A stretch of 64,000 nucleotides of DNA from an uncultured Cyclobacteriaceae bacterium (GTDB lineage: Bacteria; Bacteroidota; Bacteroidia; Cytophagales; Cyclobacteriaceae), in assembly GCA_943788235.1 (NCBI GenBank), contig CALSPM010000002.1:248001-312000 (forward strand), written 5' to 3'. A program made the position numbers and the translations under genes. The notes beneath the pieces were generated by a model, which ran no database searches, had not been told where the DNA came from, and saw only the letters and a list, made by a program, of their open reading frames with translations. Below are positions 55,761 to 64,000 of this stretch, one piece after another. Within the stretch, counting starts at the first letter, position 1; each line of letters begins with the position of its first letter.

Positions 55761-56728
55761 CTTAATAATTTTGTTAACTGCTCAATTTCTGTGGCAAGAT
55801 TGATGGAGTCTGATAGAGCTCTTGTTTTATTCAGCGTTTCAATAACGAATTTTTGATGTTGATCACTGTTTGGGTTAAAAGGCCGATGCTCAATGGACTT
55901 TAACAATACTTTCAATTCCTCATAAAACTTAAAAGTGGTCTCATCAAAATATGTCTGTGCGATTTTCTCCCAAATATAATCAATGGCCAATTCATTGGGA
56001 TGTATTAAATCGGTTTTGTAAAATCTATAATCGCGAAGTTCGTCTATCATGATTTCATAGGCAGGGAAATAGTAACAATTACTAAATTTTTTGACGATGT
56101 CTTGTACGGCTAGATGGAGTGTAGCTTTGGAAAGTGTATTCTCGTGTAGTCCATCTTTGGTATGTCTCACAGGACTTACGGTAAATAAGATTTTTAATTT
56201 AGGATTAAATGATGAGAGTAATGCCTGTAGTTCTTTAAACTCTTGAAGGATGAAGTCGACGGACAGTAATTCTTTCTTAAATAATGTTTGTGGGAGTTTA
56301 TGGCAGTTGGCTACTATGGTATTTGTACTGAGATAGGTATGCGTCCATGCAGTACCTAGGGTGATTATCAGCCATTCACTTTCTTTCAGGCCTTGATGTA
56401 GCACATTCATTCTACTTTCACATAAGGAGCTAAATTCAGTTTGATGGGCCGCTCGAATCTCAGAATGCAAATCAAAACTCATATACATGCCATCAATTAA
56501 AACAGATTTGGGATATGTTTTATAAAGGGCTTTTTTAATCAATTTAAAGATAGCATTGGGATTGTAAAGTTTACCCAACTTGTGATCAATAACATTAAAC
56601 TTATGCGTTAATAATTTTTTTGTCATATTATCCGCAAAACACGAACCTAAAGAGGTAATGGCCTGGCTATAGTTGATGTGAGCATCAGACTTAGCAATAT
56701 GGAAATCAAGTTTAAATTTCACAATCAA
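55757..56728 (-). CDS. GSCFA domain protein
   Basis: This 323-residue protein has the family name motif [11 protein letters not shown] (about 25-35), then [16 protein letters not shown] and [20 protein letters not shown], followed by [16 protein letters not shown] proteins are found mainly in Bacteroidota and are related to SGNH-type hydrolases; the substrate is unknown. No signal peptide is seen. The stop overlaps the start of the DUF255 gene by 4 bp, so the two are translationally coupled. Confidence 0.85.
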   Translation of the reverse strand: MIVKFKLDFHIAKSDAHINYSQAITSLGSCFADNMTKKLLTHKFNVIDHKLGKLYNPNAIFKLIKKALYKTYPKSVLIDGMYMSFDLHSEIRAAHQTEFSSLCESRMNVLHQGLKESEWLIITLGTAWTHTYLSTNTIVANCHKLPQTLFKKELLSVDFILQEFKELQALLSSFNPKLKILFTVSPVRHTKDGLHENTLSKATLHLAVQDIVKKFSNCYYFPAYEIMIDELRDYRFYKTDLIHPNELAIDYIWEKIAQTYFDETTFKFYEELKVLLKSIEHRPFNPNSDQHQKFVIETLNKTRALSDSINLATEIEQLTKLLR

Positions 56729-56740
56729 TCTAACTAAAGA

Positions 56741-56773
56741 ACAAAAAAAAAACCTGAAATATTATTTCAGGTT
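56741..56773 (-). terminator. Terminator of the rpsF-rpsR-rplI operon
   Basis: Read leftward, AACCTGAAAT-AAT-ATTTCAGGTT is a perfect 10-bp stem followed by a long T-run. It lies 28 bp after rplI and before the GSCFA gene. Confidence 0.88.
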
Positions 56774-56800
56774 TTATAAATCTATACAATTAGTTTGTAA

Positions 56801-57244
56801 TTATTCTGTTACTACCCTTACGATTATTTTATGATGTATATTTTTATGCAAATCAATCACTGCCGAATGGTCTCCAATATGTTTGATATCCTTAGAAAGC
56901 GTTATTTTCTTTCTATCAATATCAAAGCCTTTAATTGACAATGCCTCAGCCGCCTGAATGGCTGTAATTGCACCGAAAATCTTCCCACTTTCTCCTGCTT
57001 TTGTTTTGATTTCTAAAATCATTTCACCGATTCTGTCAGCAAGAGCTTGGGCATCTTTAAGTGATTTTTCAGCTTTATGGGCGGCTTGGCGAATATTTTC
57101 ATCTATCATTTTCCTATTGGATTTACTGGCCAATATGGCCACTCCTTTAGGAATTAGATAATTTCTTCCGTATCCTGCTTTTACTTTGACGGTGTCATTC
57201 TTGTAACCCAATCCTTTGATGTCTTCTCTTAATATTATATCCAT
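56801..57244 (-). CDS. rplI: 50S ribosomal protein L9
   Basis: This 147-residue protein has the L9 N-terminal motif VMDIILREDIKGLGYKNDTVKVKAGY-like region (GYGRNYLIPKGVAI, about 25-38), the central helix and a C-terminal RNA-binding domain (SGKIFGAITAIQAAEAL). It binds the base of the L1 stalk region of 23S rRNA. It is the third gene of the rpsF-rpsR-rplI operon, 7 bp after rpsR, and followed by a strong terminator. Confidence 0.95.
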   Translation of the reverse strand: MDIILREDIKGLGYKNDTVKVKAGYGRNYLIPKGVAILASKSNRKMIDENIRQAAHKAEKSLKDAQALADRIGEMILEIKTKAGESGKIFGAITAIQAAEALSIKGFDIDRKKITLSKDIKHIGDHSAVIDLHKNIHHKIIVRVVTE

Positions 57245-57251
57245 AACTATT

Positions 57252-57503
57252 TTATTTAAGAGAATCTGCTACATACGGTAAAACGGCAATATGTCTAGCT
57301 CTTTTTACCGCCTGTGCTACTTTTCGTTGAAACTTCAAACTAGTACCTGTAAGTCTACGAGGCAAAATTTTCCCTTGGTCATTTACAAATTTCAGTAAAA
57401 AATTTGCGTCTTTATAATCAATATACTTGATTCCACTTTTCTTAAATCTACAGTACTTCTTAAGTACTTGATCGTTATTTATTGGTTCGTTTTGTAATGT
57501 CAT
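57252..57503 (-). CDS. rpsR: 30S ribosomal protein S18
   Basis: This 83-residue protein has the S18 core [37 protein letters not shown] and [15 protein letters not shown]. It binds 16S rRNA together with S6 on the platform of the small subunit. It overlaps the end of rpsF by 4 bp (ATGA), a usual coupling for this pair. No zinc-type cysteine variant is present. Confidence 0.95.
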   Translation of the reverse strand: MTLQNEPINNDQVLKKYCRFKKSGIKYIDYKDANFLLKFVNDQGKILPRRLTGTSLKFQRKVAQAVKRARHIAVLPYVADSLK

Positions 57504-57868
57504 TTTTTTGCAGTCTCCTCTTTATTTTCTTTCTTATTAAAAGCACCTTTACGTCTTCTCTCGTTGTAAATAAGCGCATGCTTATCTATTGCTACGGTTA
57601 AAAATCGCATAACTTTTTCGTCTCTTCTGAGTTCAATTTCTAGTTTTGAAACCAATGAGGGCTCTGCCTTAAATTCAAGTAAATGATAAAATCCAGTATT
57701 TTTATGCTCGATGGAATAGGCTAATTTTTTTAATCCCCAATGCTCTTCATTGATAACTTCGCCTTTATTATCAGTAATTACTTTTATGAACTTAAGAACA
57801 GCATCCTTCATCTGATCGTCAGACAAAACGGGAGTTAAAATGAATACTGTTTCGTAATTCTTTTTCAT
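57500..57868 (-). CDS. rpsF: 30S ribosomal protein S6
   Basis: This 122-residue protein has the S6 fold: [39 protein letters not shown] and [15 protein letters not shown], with a Lys/Glu-rich tail ([19 protein letters not shown]). It is the first gene of the S6-S18-L9 operon and follows a strong promoter. Confidence 0.95.
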   Translation of the reverse strand: MKKNYETVFILTPVLSDDQMKDAVLKFIKVITDNKGEVINEEHWGLKKLAYSIEHKNTGFYHLLEFKAEPSLVSKLEIELRRDEKVMRFLTVAIDKHALIYNERRRKGAFNKKENKEETAKK

Positions 57869-57899
57869 ATTGAAATTTATAAAATGTAATTTTAAGCGG

Positions 57900-57929
57900 C
57901 AAAAGTAGCTAATGTTGATTAAAAATCAA
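57900..57929 (-). promoter_or_regulatory. Promoter of the rpsF operon
   Basis: On the minus strand TTG (57927-57929), 19 bp, TACTTTTG (57900-57907), about 30 bp before the rpsF ATG. It matches the Bacteroidota -33/-7 consensus closely. Confidence 0.75.
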
Positions 57930-57938
57930 CCATTTTGA

Positions 57939-58874
57939 CTAGCTTTTCACAATAAAACTTCCCGATCCTACGAGATAATCATCCGTGTAAACTTCTACGG
58001 TGTGTGGTCCAATCAAGTAAGGTGTACCTTTTTCGTAATAAACTACGACTTTTTGTTGGGAACGGTCATAAAGAATTTCTTTTTGAGCGGTGTAGAATAA
58101 TTCTCTACCTAAAAAGGTAAAGGAACCCGAACCCATATTCACATCATAATACACATTGTTGTCCGGAGCGACCACACGGATCCATAGCTTTTTACCCTCG
58201 ATGGGTGCGACTTCATTTTCTGAAAGTACAAAAGTAATTCGGAGCTGGTTAATGTGCTTTTTTCTAAAACTGTCTAAGCGTTCCTTACCCTTCACATCGA
58301 TTGCAGCAATGATAAAATCTTCGATTTTAAGCTTTGAAAGTAATTGCACCTTTTGATTTAGATCCTTTTTTTCAAGCTTTATATTATTGATTGACTGATT
58401 GAGCACCTGTGTTTCATTTTTTAATTCTATATTTTCAGTCGTGAGCTGCTCATTTATCTGAGTCAATTGATTGATTTCTTCATCTTTGATCTGAAGCAAC
58501 TGGCGGTAGCCTTCCACTTTATCTTTAAGGGTACCCAGCGTTATTTTTTGTCGTTGGTCTCTATTTAGAAAGTACTTTTTTTCTTCTTCAAGTCTTTGCT
58601 TGATACCTACCAATGTATCTATCTCACCACCTAATTTCGAAATAGTTAAAATGCGTTTATCTAGCTCATTGGAGAGAGAGTCCATTTGTAAAAATGCGGC
58701 GGTTAAAGCCTCTTCTTTCAGCAAATTTTGTTGCTGTTCTTCTTGAATAAAATAAGCAAGTAATGCAATGGCCATTAGGGCTAAAGTCATTCCAATTTTT
58801 AGAACTTTATTATGTTTTTTTGGGAGTTGAGGATCGGAGAGGAGACTAGGAACTTTGTTTTGATGATCTGACAT
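57939..58874 (-). CDS. Membrane-anchored coiled-coil protein
   Basis: ATG 58874 is preferred to the upstream ATG 58892, which lies too close to the promoter. The 311-residue product has one membrane helix (about 28-44, VLKIGMTLALMAIALLAYF), a coiled coil (about 65-185, rich in Leu, Glu, Lys and Gln, e.g. ITQINEQLTTENIELKNET) and a C-terminal beta domain (about 195-311, RITFVLSENEVAPIEGKKLW). The C-terminal domain resembles those of other Bacteroidota membrane proteins. The function is unknown. Confidence 0.7.
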   Translation of the reverse strand: MSDHQNKVPSLLSDPQLPKKHNKVLKIGMTLALMAIALLAYFIQEEQQQNLLKEEALTAAFLQMDSLSNELDKRILTISKLGGEIDTLVGIKQRLEEEKKYFLNRDQRQKITLGTLKDKVEGYRQLLQIKDEEINQLTQINEQLTTENIELKNETQVLNQSINNIKLEKKDLNQKVQLLSKLKIEDFIIAAIDVKGKERLDSFRKKHINQLRITFVLSENEVAPIEGKKLWIRVVAPDNNVYYDVNMGSGSFTFLGRELFYTAQKEILYDRSQQKVVVYYEKGTPYLIGPHTVEVYTDDYLVGSGSFIVKS

Positions 58875-58893
58875 TAAATTCAATAATTTCATA

Positions 58894-58926
58894 CAAATTT
58901 AAAGAATACCGTAAATATCTGATCAA
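58894..58926 (-). promoter_or_regulatory. Promoter of the coiled-coil protein gene
   Basis: On the minus strand TTG (58924-58926), 22 bp, TAAATTTG (58894-58901). It agrees with the consensus and supports the choice of ATG 58874. Confidence 0.6.
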
Positions 58927-59039
58927 CTCTTTAGAATAAAATGCTACTTTTCCATTTTTAAATTAAGAAAAACCAGTCCAATGTGGAATAAATCAACGGT
59001 CAATGAGATCTTTGAATCATTGCTAATGCTTTTCCATGA

Positions 59040-59635
59040 TTAGTCATTTTTGGGAGTCAGATGTATGTTCAGAAAAAGGATTGCTTTTGGTGGTTGATCC
59101 ATTGATGACAATAGTGTCAGATAATCTATCAGATTTTTGTGCAACCATGAGAGGTCTAATATGACCATTTCATAGAGATCACGTTGTATGATTTGAATAA
59201 AAGAAGCCTTTGGATCAATTTCGAATTCTTTTTTATGCAAATCTAATCTTTGAGTAGGGTTTTGGTGCTACCCCTGCGCTGACCCAGGTAGTACCTTTTG
59301 TTCGGGTAGAAATGAAATTAATCTGGCTGAGGATATTTTTTGAATGGGATCCAGGATCATAATAAACATATAATAAAGATTGAATCTCCAAGTGAGGCAC
59401 AAGATTAGCAATGTATTGATGTATTTTTTTGTGATACGATCGATGCATTGATTTCTTCAAGGTTAAGGAGCTGATTATAGATTTTCCTAGGCTTGACGTA
59501 GCTGCCGTTGTTTTTAATTAATACCGAATAAACATTAAAAACATCAGGAGAATGTATTTGATGTCCATCTAAGGGATTGTTGATATAATTTAAAAAATAG
59601 AGACCCTTAGGAAGTAAGGAGCTAAGCTTCGACAA
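59040..59635 (-). pseudogene. Degraded methyltransferase-like gene
   Basis: Three overlapping open frames on one strand, in different phases, together resemble one protein. The first (from 59635, HQIHSPDVFNVYSVLI, with YLNYI-like NYINNPLDG before it) resembles the N-terminus of a Bacteroidota SAM-dependent methyltransferase family; the last (YEMVILDLSWLHKNLIDYLT, then AILFLNIHL) resembles the end of its Rossmann fold. The middle lacks a clear glycine-rich motif I. At least two frameshifts separate the parts. It is most likely a pseudogene. The family call is by pattern. Confidence 0.5.
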
Positions 59636-59639
59636 AGTC

Positions 59640-60026
59640 TTAATTGAATTTGATAGGATTGATCAATACAAATTCAGGGATGTTTACCTTAAATTGATAG
59701 CCATCACTGATGCGTTCCATGGTATAATAGCCTACCATTTTACCGACACCAGATTTAAGATTACACCCAGATACGTATTGATGTGATTGTCCAGGCTCAA
59801 GGATAGGCTGTTTTCCCGTTACGCCTTCGCCATCGACCTCTTTCAACGGATAAGTCATATCAAATATTTCCCAATGCCGAAGTTTCAACTGAACTGTTTT
59901 ATTACCTTGATTTTCGATAGTAATGCGATAGGTAAAAACAAAATGACTCTGGGCAGGATCTGAATAATCCGCTCGATAGGCTGTCTCCACACTCACTTTT
60001 ACATCTTCGGTAATATCTGTAACCAT
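59640..60026 (-). CDS. apaG: ApaG (CorD) protein
   Basis: This 128-residue protein has the ApaG/DUF525 beta-sandwich signature: FTYRITIENQGNKTVQLKLRHWEI-like strands (NQGNKTVQLKLRHWEI), EVDGEGVTGKQPILEPG, YVSGCNLKSGVGKMVGYYTM. ApaG is linked with cobalt and magnesium efflux in enteric bacteria; the fold is like fibronectin III. The length matches the family. The degraded gene lies immediately downstream (4 bp). Confidence 0.93.
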   Translation of the reverse strand: MVTDITEDVKVSVETAYRADYSDPAQSHFVFTYRITIENQGNKTVQLKLRHWEIFDMTYPLKEVDGEGVTGKQPILEPGQSHQYVSGCNLKSGVGKMVGYYTMERISDGYQFKVNIPEFVLINPIKFN

Positions 60027-60246
60027 ATTAAAATCTTCTTAAAGGAGTGAGTTTGTGCGATATAATCATCCCTTAAAAGCAATATATAAAGCTTATTGTT
60101 TATTTCCAAGATCTCTAGAAAATCCGTATTATAATAAAGAAAAATTCTTACTCAAAATAACGTTTAAAATGGAAATACCTACCAAAAATAATAATTACCT
60201 TAATTTATTTTAATTTACATCTATATGTATCATTTAATCATCATCT

Positions 60247-60909
60247 GTGCTTTCAATTAATGAACCCTCTTGGCAAGCCATCTTAGAGAAAAGTTGCCAT
60301 GAGCCTTATTATAAAAGATTGATTGACAAGGTACTATTGGCCTATGCATCAGGCAAAATATATCCAGATAAAAATGATATTTTCAAAGCTTTTGAATTGT
60401 GTTCTTTTCACCAAACAAAGGTGGTTATTCTGGGTCAAGATCCTTACCACGGGGTGGATCAAGCTCATGGATTGTCTTTTTCTGTTAAAAAGGGCAAGAT
60501 GATTCCGCCATCATTATTGAATATTTTTAAGGAGATAAAACGAGATTTAGGAAACGAGATTCCCCAAGAGGGATCTTTGGTGCGTTGGGCTGAGCAGGGG
60601 GTACTCTTGTTGAATGCTATTTTGACGGTTGAGGCGTCCCTGCCTGGGTCACACAAGCATTTAGGATGGGAATATTTTACCGATCAGGTGATCAGTCATT
60701 TGTCTAATAAAAAGCAAAATTTGGTTTTTCTTTTATGGGGGGCTTTTGCCAGTCGAAAAAAGGGATTAATTGACGCTGAAAAACATTTAATATTAACTTC
60801 TGCACATCCCTCTCCCCTTTCATGCTATCGTGGATTTCAGGGGAATGAACATTTTAGTAAAGCCAATTGTTTTTTAATCAAGAATGGCCAGCAACCCATA
60901 CCTTGGTAG
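60247..60909 (+). CDS. ung: Uracil-DNA glycosylase
   Basis: This 220-residue enzyme removes uracil from DNA. The catalytic motif VVILGQDPYHGVDQAHGLSF has the essential Asp at about residue 65; LLLNAILTVE, the DNA-intercalating HPSPLSCYRGF and FLLWGAFA are conserved. The start is GTG at 60247; no better ATG is available upstream without running into the promoter region. It is a single gene between two leftward genes. Confidence 0.94.
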   Translation: MLSINEPSWQAILEKSCHEPYYKRLIDKVLLAYASGKIYPDKNDIFKAFELCSFHQTKVVILGQDPYHGVDQAHGLSFSVKKGKMIPPSLLNIFKEIKRDLGNEIPQEGSLVRWAEQGVLLLNAILTVEASLPGSHKHLGWEYFTDQVISHLSNKKQNLVFLLWGAFASRKKGLIDAEKHLILTSAHPSPLSCYRGFQGNEHFSKANCFLIKNGQQPIPW

Positions 60910-60935
60910 TAGTTTTTTTATGATTAAGAAATTAA

Positions 60936-62369
60936 TCAGTTAATGGTCTTGAAAAGCCGTTCCCAGCGTATTTTGTCAAACAGATCCGCTTTATCATCTA
61001 TAGAAAGCCAAATAAAGGAGGCTTCTCCTACAATAAAATCTTCCGAAACAAATCCAAAATACCTAGAATCTAAAGAATTATGACGATTATCACCCATCAT
61101 GAAATAATAATTTTTAGCAAAAGTATATTGCATGACCGGTTGACCTGCTATGAGTAATTGATCCTCTATGATTTCAACGATTCCCTGTTCCTCATAGTTG
61201 CTTATGGTACCTCCATACATCGCCAGGGTTGAGTCGTTTATATCAATGGTCATGCCTTTGTAAGGAATTAGGAGTGGACCATAATGATCTCCATTCCAGG
61301 GATAATATTCAGCATTTGGAAATATTCGAGACTCTATTTTATCTTCATAATCAAGTTGAAGGTCAACACTTTTGATGAAGCTAAGATTAGCTAGCTGATT
61401 GGCAGAACTTTCAGTGGTATTAATGATATAACCTTTGCGATTACCTGAACCAAAAGAGGGGTAGTATTCCCAAATTTTATTTTCTCGAAAAATTCGATCC
61501 TTGATATTTTGATCTGTTTCAACAAAATACCGCATTTGCATAAACTTAGGATTATCAGCGACGGCTTGGTTGATGTGTACTTGCCCATATTTTACTTCAA
61601 TTACATCACCGGAAACACCAATACACCTTTTGATGTAATGTGTTCTTAAGTCTTTAGGATTTTCCAACTCTGGGGGATAGTTAAATACGACTACATCGTT
61701 TCTTTCCACACGACCTAAACTTGGTAGCCGAAATTGAGGGAGCTGTATTCCGCTGAAATAGGAAGGGAGATCAGTTCCCCAGACTTTGGCATGAGTTAGG
61801 GGTAATTGTAATGGAGTTTTAGGTGTTCTAGGACCGTACTCTAACTTACTTACAAAAAGAAAGTCACCGACCAGAAGAGAACGTTCCATGGATGGCGTTG
61901 GAATGACATAAGCCTCCATGAATGCCCATCGAATGATGGTAGCTGCAAAAACTGCAAAAACAATAGCCTCAAACCATTCTTTAAAGGGACCTTTTTGAAC
62001 TTTGGGTAAATCAGTAGCTTTACCAAGGTAGGTAGTCGGACCAAAGGCAACATAAATCATATAAAAAGGTGCGAATAGAACCCCTAAAACTTGGTCTACA
62101 TAACGATATCTTTGGAATGATTTGAGTAAGTCCAAGTGAATGGTTAGGGCGACAAAGAAATTGGCTACAGGCACAAATAATAAGAGTATCCACCATCTGG
62201 GGCGACCAACAATTTGTAAATGAATGTAATAGTTATAAATTGGTATAAAACCTATCCATCCTGGCTGCTCTGACTTTATGAAGAATTTATAATAGGCAAT
62301 TGCTTGCAGCAAATATGCTCCTAGCATTAGGGTTACAAAGGAGATCATACTAAAATCATTGAAATACAT
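60936..62369 (-). CDS. lepB: Signal peptidase I with extended N-terminus
   Basis: This 477-residue membrane enzyme removes signal peptides. The catalytic Ser is Ser160 in IPTPSMERSLLVGD and the Lys is Lys247 in HYIKRCIGVSGD; box E GDNRHNSLDSR is near 428. Before the catalytic domain are about 130 residues with three membrane helices (about 8-28, 59-79 and 92-112), more than in the enteric enzyme, and a long insertion (270-400) lies between the two catalytic halves. The same layout occurs in other Bacteroidota. It lies 9 bp after dapB. Confidence 0.9.
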   Translation of the reverse strand: MYFNDFSMISFVTLMLGAYLLQAIAYYKFFIKSEQPGWIGFIPIYNYYIHLQIVGRPRWWILLLFVPVANFFVALTIHLDLLKSFQRYRYVDQVLGVLFAPFYMIYVAFGPTTYLGKATDLPKVQKGPFKEWFEAIVFAVFAATIIRWAFMEAYVIPTPSMERSLLVGDFLFVSKLEYGPRTPKTPLQLPLTHAKVWGTDLPSYFSGIQLPQFRLPSLGRVERNDVVVFNYPPELENPKDLRTHYIKRCIGVSGDVIEVKYGQVHINQAVADNPKFMQMRYFVETDQNIKDRIFRENKIWEYYPSFGSGNRKGYIINTTESSANQLANLSFIKSVDLQLDYEDKIESRIFPNAEYYPWNGDHYGPLLIPYKGMTIDINDSTLAMYGGTISNYEEQGIVEIIEDQLLIAGQPVMQYTFAKNYYFMMGDNRHNSLDSRYFGFVSEDFIVGEASFIWLSIDDKADLFDKIRWERLFKTIN

Positions 62370-62378
62370 ATCAGTGTG

Positions 62379-63092
62379 TTATATTTTTATAAAATCATTC
62401 ATGGTAAAAATACCTTTTTTGTCCTGAATCCATTCAGCAACGAGTACCGCTCCCAAAGCAAAGCCCTCTCTCGAATGGGCTTCGTGAGTTATTGCTATAG
62501 TATCGATGGAAGAATGGTAGTTGATTACATGCTTTCCGGCTACTTTTGCTTGTCTAAAAGAAGCTATTTTGACATCATTTTCCTTGGAAGCATCGAGAGC
62601 CCAGCGACGATAGCGAGGATGGGTCTTGATAATGTCTTCGGCCAGGGTAATGGCTGTACCACTGGGTTTATCTAATTTTTGTAAATGGTGGGTTTCCTCA
62701 ATCTCTATTTTGTAATCTGGAAATTGTCCTATGACTTGACTCAACCACTCATTGAGTTTAAAAAAGATATTGACCCCCAAACTAAAATTTGAAGCGGTTA
62801 AAAAAGTTCCTTGATGAGCGACACAGAGTGCTTCAATGTCAGGTAATTGATTGAGCCATCCGGTTGTGCCCGATATTACAGGCACTTTTTGTCTCAAACA
62901 AGCGCCTATATTATCAAATGCGGAAGAAGGATTTGAAAACTCAATTACAACATCCGTGTTGTCAGGCGCGATTTCAGATAATTTTTCTTGGCTATCCAAA
63001 TCTACAATTGAAGAGATATGATGACATCTTTCAGTTGCTATTTTTTCAATGGACTTCCCCATTTTACCATAACCTATCAGCGCGATATCCAT
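62379..63092 (-). CDS. dapB: 4-hydroxy-tetrahydrodipicolinate reductase
   Basis: This 237-residue enzyme of lysine/diaminopimelate synthesis has the NAD(P)-binding motif IALIGYGKMGKSIEK, the catalytic EIEETHHLQKLDKPSGTA with the His and the Lys, and VISGTTGW. It is shorter than the enteric DapB (about 270) but of the length seen in Bacteroidota. It lies 9 bp after the DUF5683 gene and 9 bp before lepB, as in the conserved parB-DUF5683-dapB-lepB order. Confidence 0.94.
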   Translation of the reverse strand: MDIALIGYGKMGKSIEKIATERCHHISSIVDLDSQEKLSEIAPDNTDVVIEFSNPSSAFDNIGACLRQKVPVISGTTGWLNQLPDIEALCVAHQGTFLTASNFSLGVNIFFKLNEWLSQVIGQFPDYKIEIEETHHLQKLDKPSGTAITLAEDIIKTHPRYRRWALDASKENDVKIASFRQAKVAGKHVINYHSSIDTIAITHEAHSREGFALGAVLVAEWIQDKKGIFTMNDFIKI

Positions 63093-63100
63093 CGTGAACG

Positions 63101-63709
63101 TTAAAAAGAAATTTTTAGTGAGAATCCAAACACGGGCGAAGATAAGGGAGTTGATTCAATATCGGGTCCCAATTGTGCCAAAAAAGAGTCATTAATTTTA
63201 AATTCTCGTAAGTGTCCTGAAATATAGGCGTCAGCCACATTCGTCAAATAAAATAAGGTCATGAGTAAAACTAAATAATCTCGGTCTCGCTTTAAATTAT
63301 CCGCTTGTTGCTTAAGAGCACTTGAGCTGAATTGCCCTTCAATTTTATTTTCAGTATCTACGCGATTATCAGTAGTTGCGAGATAGGCATTTCTAAAAGT
63401 ATGATAAAGTTTATTGTTTTCATTGATGAAATGCGCGAAACCCATAAATCCAGCGTAGACAAAGGGAACTTTAAAGACCTGCTTATTATTAATTTGTCCT
63501 AGTCCGGGTAGTATGGCTGAAAGCATGGCTGATTTCATAGGATCAACTTTTGAAATCTCCTTGAAATACATATCCGAATCCATATTTAAAAAGCTCGTAT
63601 CCAACCTGAATTTCTCTTGTGCATGACTATAAAAAAAGCTACAATACATCCAAGAAAGGGCAAAGAGTAATTTATATCTCGAGCAGATCCAAGATCCTAT
63701 TGAGTTCAT
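63101..63709 (-). CDS. DUF5683 family protein
   Basis: ATG 63709 (MNSIGSWICSRYKLLFALSW) is preferred; the upstream start at 63748 would overlap parB further. The 202-residue protein has a signal peptide ending YSHAQ, then the DUF5683 hallmark KSAMLSAILPGLGQINNKQ, hydrophobic segments (PFVYAGFMGFAHF; YLVLLMTLFYLTNVADAYI) and a C-terminal FGFSLKISF strand. The function is unknown. It overlaps the end of parB by 38 bp and fits the conserved parB-DUF5683-dapB cluster. Confidence 0.82.
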   Translation of the reverse strand: MNSIGSWICSRYKLLFALSWMYCSFFYSHAQEKFRLDTSFLNMDSDMYFKEISKVDPMKSAMLSAILPGLGQINNKQVFKVPFVYAGFMGFAHFINENNKLYHTFRNAYLATTDNRVDTENKIEGQFSSSALKQQADNLKRDRDYLVLLMTLFYLTNVADAYISGHLREFKINDSFLAQLGPDIESTPLSSPVFGFSLKISF

Positions 63710-64000
63710 TAACCGATGTAAAAGGAATACTGATTTCACCTTTAGCATTATTTTTTGATTTAATTTTTATCATCGTTCCGAAATGCGAGGAGAGTTGTCT
63801 TTGGACTTTTTCTATTTCAGGAGTCATTACGGCAGCCTTAACCGGATTGCTGGATTTATTATTAACGAGACTTCTTACTATAGACTCAGTTTTTCTGACA
63901 GATAAACCCTCAGACAAAATTTTCTGAAATACCTCTAATTGCAACACTATATCATCTATCACAATAAGTGATCGCGCATGCCCCATAGACAAAAGGTTGT
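63672..64000 (-). CDS. parB: Chromosome-partitioning protein ParB, C-terminal part
   Basis: The frame continues off the right edge; the visible 109 codons start with NLLSMGHARSLIV, the helix-turn-helix core sequence MGHAR of ParB/Spo0J, and end with a dimerisation domain (RQLSSHFGTMIKIKSKNN; ISIPFTSVNELNRILDLLEI). ParB binds parS sites near the origin and works with ParA in chromosome segregation. No parS site is visible in this window. The N-terminal CTPase domain lies outside. Confidence 0.92.
   Translation of the reverse strand, partial: NLLSMGHARSLIVIDDIVLQLEVFQKILSEGLSVRKTESIVRSLVNNKSSNPVKAAVMTPEIEKVQRQLSSHFGTMIKIKSKNNAKGEISIPFTSVNELNRILDLLEI

Noticed and set aside
63000-64000. parS site near parB
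   Set aside because: No sequence resembling the 16-bp parS palindrome (TGTTTCACGTGAAACA) was found.
1-64000. tRNA, rRNA or CRISPR array
   Set aside because: No cloverleaf-like sequence, rRNA core or regularly spaced repeat was recognised by eye; a covariance-model scan would be decisive.

Overview
The window is chromosomal DNA from a member of the Bacteroidota, most likely class Cytophagia (order Cytophagales). Supporting signs are two secreted proteins with C-terminal type IX secretion sorting domains, GSCFA, DUF5683, FecR/DUF4974, Septknot-like and PASTA proteins, a DnaG primase with most zinc ligands replaced, -7 elements of the TAnnTTTG type before several genes with no obvious Shine-Dalgarno sequences, and AT-rich non-coding DNA. 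No rRNA, tRNA or CRISPR array was found.

Layout. 1-2.3 kb: an AT-rich partial unknown gene, the severed end of an IS3-family element, and a complete IS3-family element whose orfA/orfB carries an A-rich -1 frameshift site. 2.4-18.4 kb: ordinary core genes, namely CvfB, a DEAD-box helicase, a Pif1-like helicase, YwbE, a Septknot-like repeat protein, a MaoC hydratase, an amidohydrolase, topoisomerase IV (parE and parC separated by a lipoprotein esterase), a SanA/YdcF protein, a TerB-like protein and a rhomboid protease. 18.4-27.8 kb: a gene-poor accessory stretch with small orphan genes, secreted proteins of unknown role, decayed pieces (a DUF2779 fragment, repeated short peptide tails), a diverged 119-bp direct repeat and hairpins with a shared loop.

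27.8-34 kb: menaquinone synthesis (menI-like thioesterase, menF, menD, menB in one overlapping operon; menE separate). As read here, both menF and menE carry a single-base frameshift in a homopolymer, while menD and menB are intact. A FecR/DUF4974-type gene without a sigma factor lies between menB and menE in the opposite direction.

34-64 kb: housekeeping and envelope genes, including a histidine phosphatase, a TPR protein, a rhodanese, two T9SS-exported proteins (one an M43-type metalloprotease), a PASTA protein next to ddl, an Nfu-Mrp iron-sulfur pair, dnaG, ribBA, surE, a lipoprotein/beta-barrel pair, priA, a DUF255 thioredoxin protein, GSCFA, the rpsF-rpsR-rplI operon with a clear promoter and terminator, a degraded methyltransferase-like gene, apaG, ung, and the lepB-dapB-DUF5683-parB cluster cut by the right edge.

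The points most worth checking are the two frameshifts in the menaquinone pathway, the decayed small-gene family with repeated promoter-leader and repeated C-terminal tail at 22.9-26.3 kb, the covarying hairpins in the same stretch, and the esterase between parE and parC.
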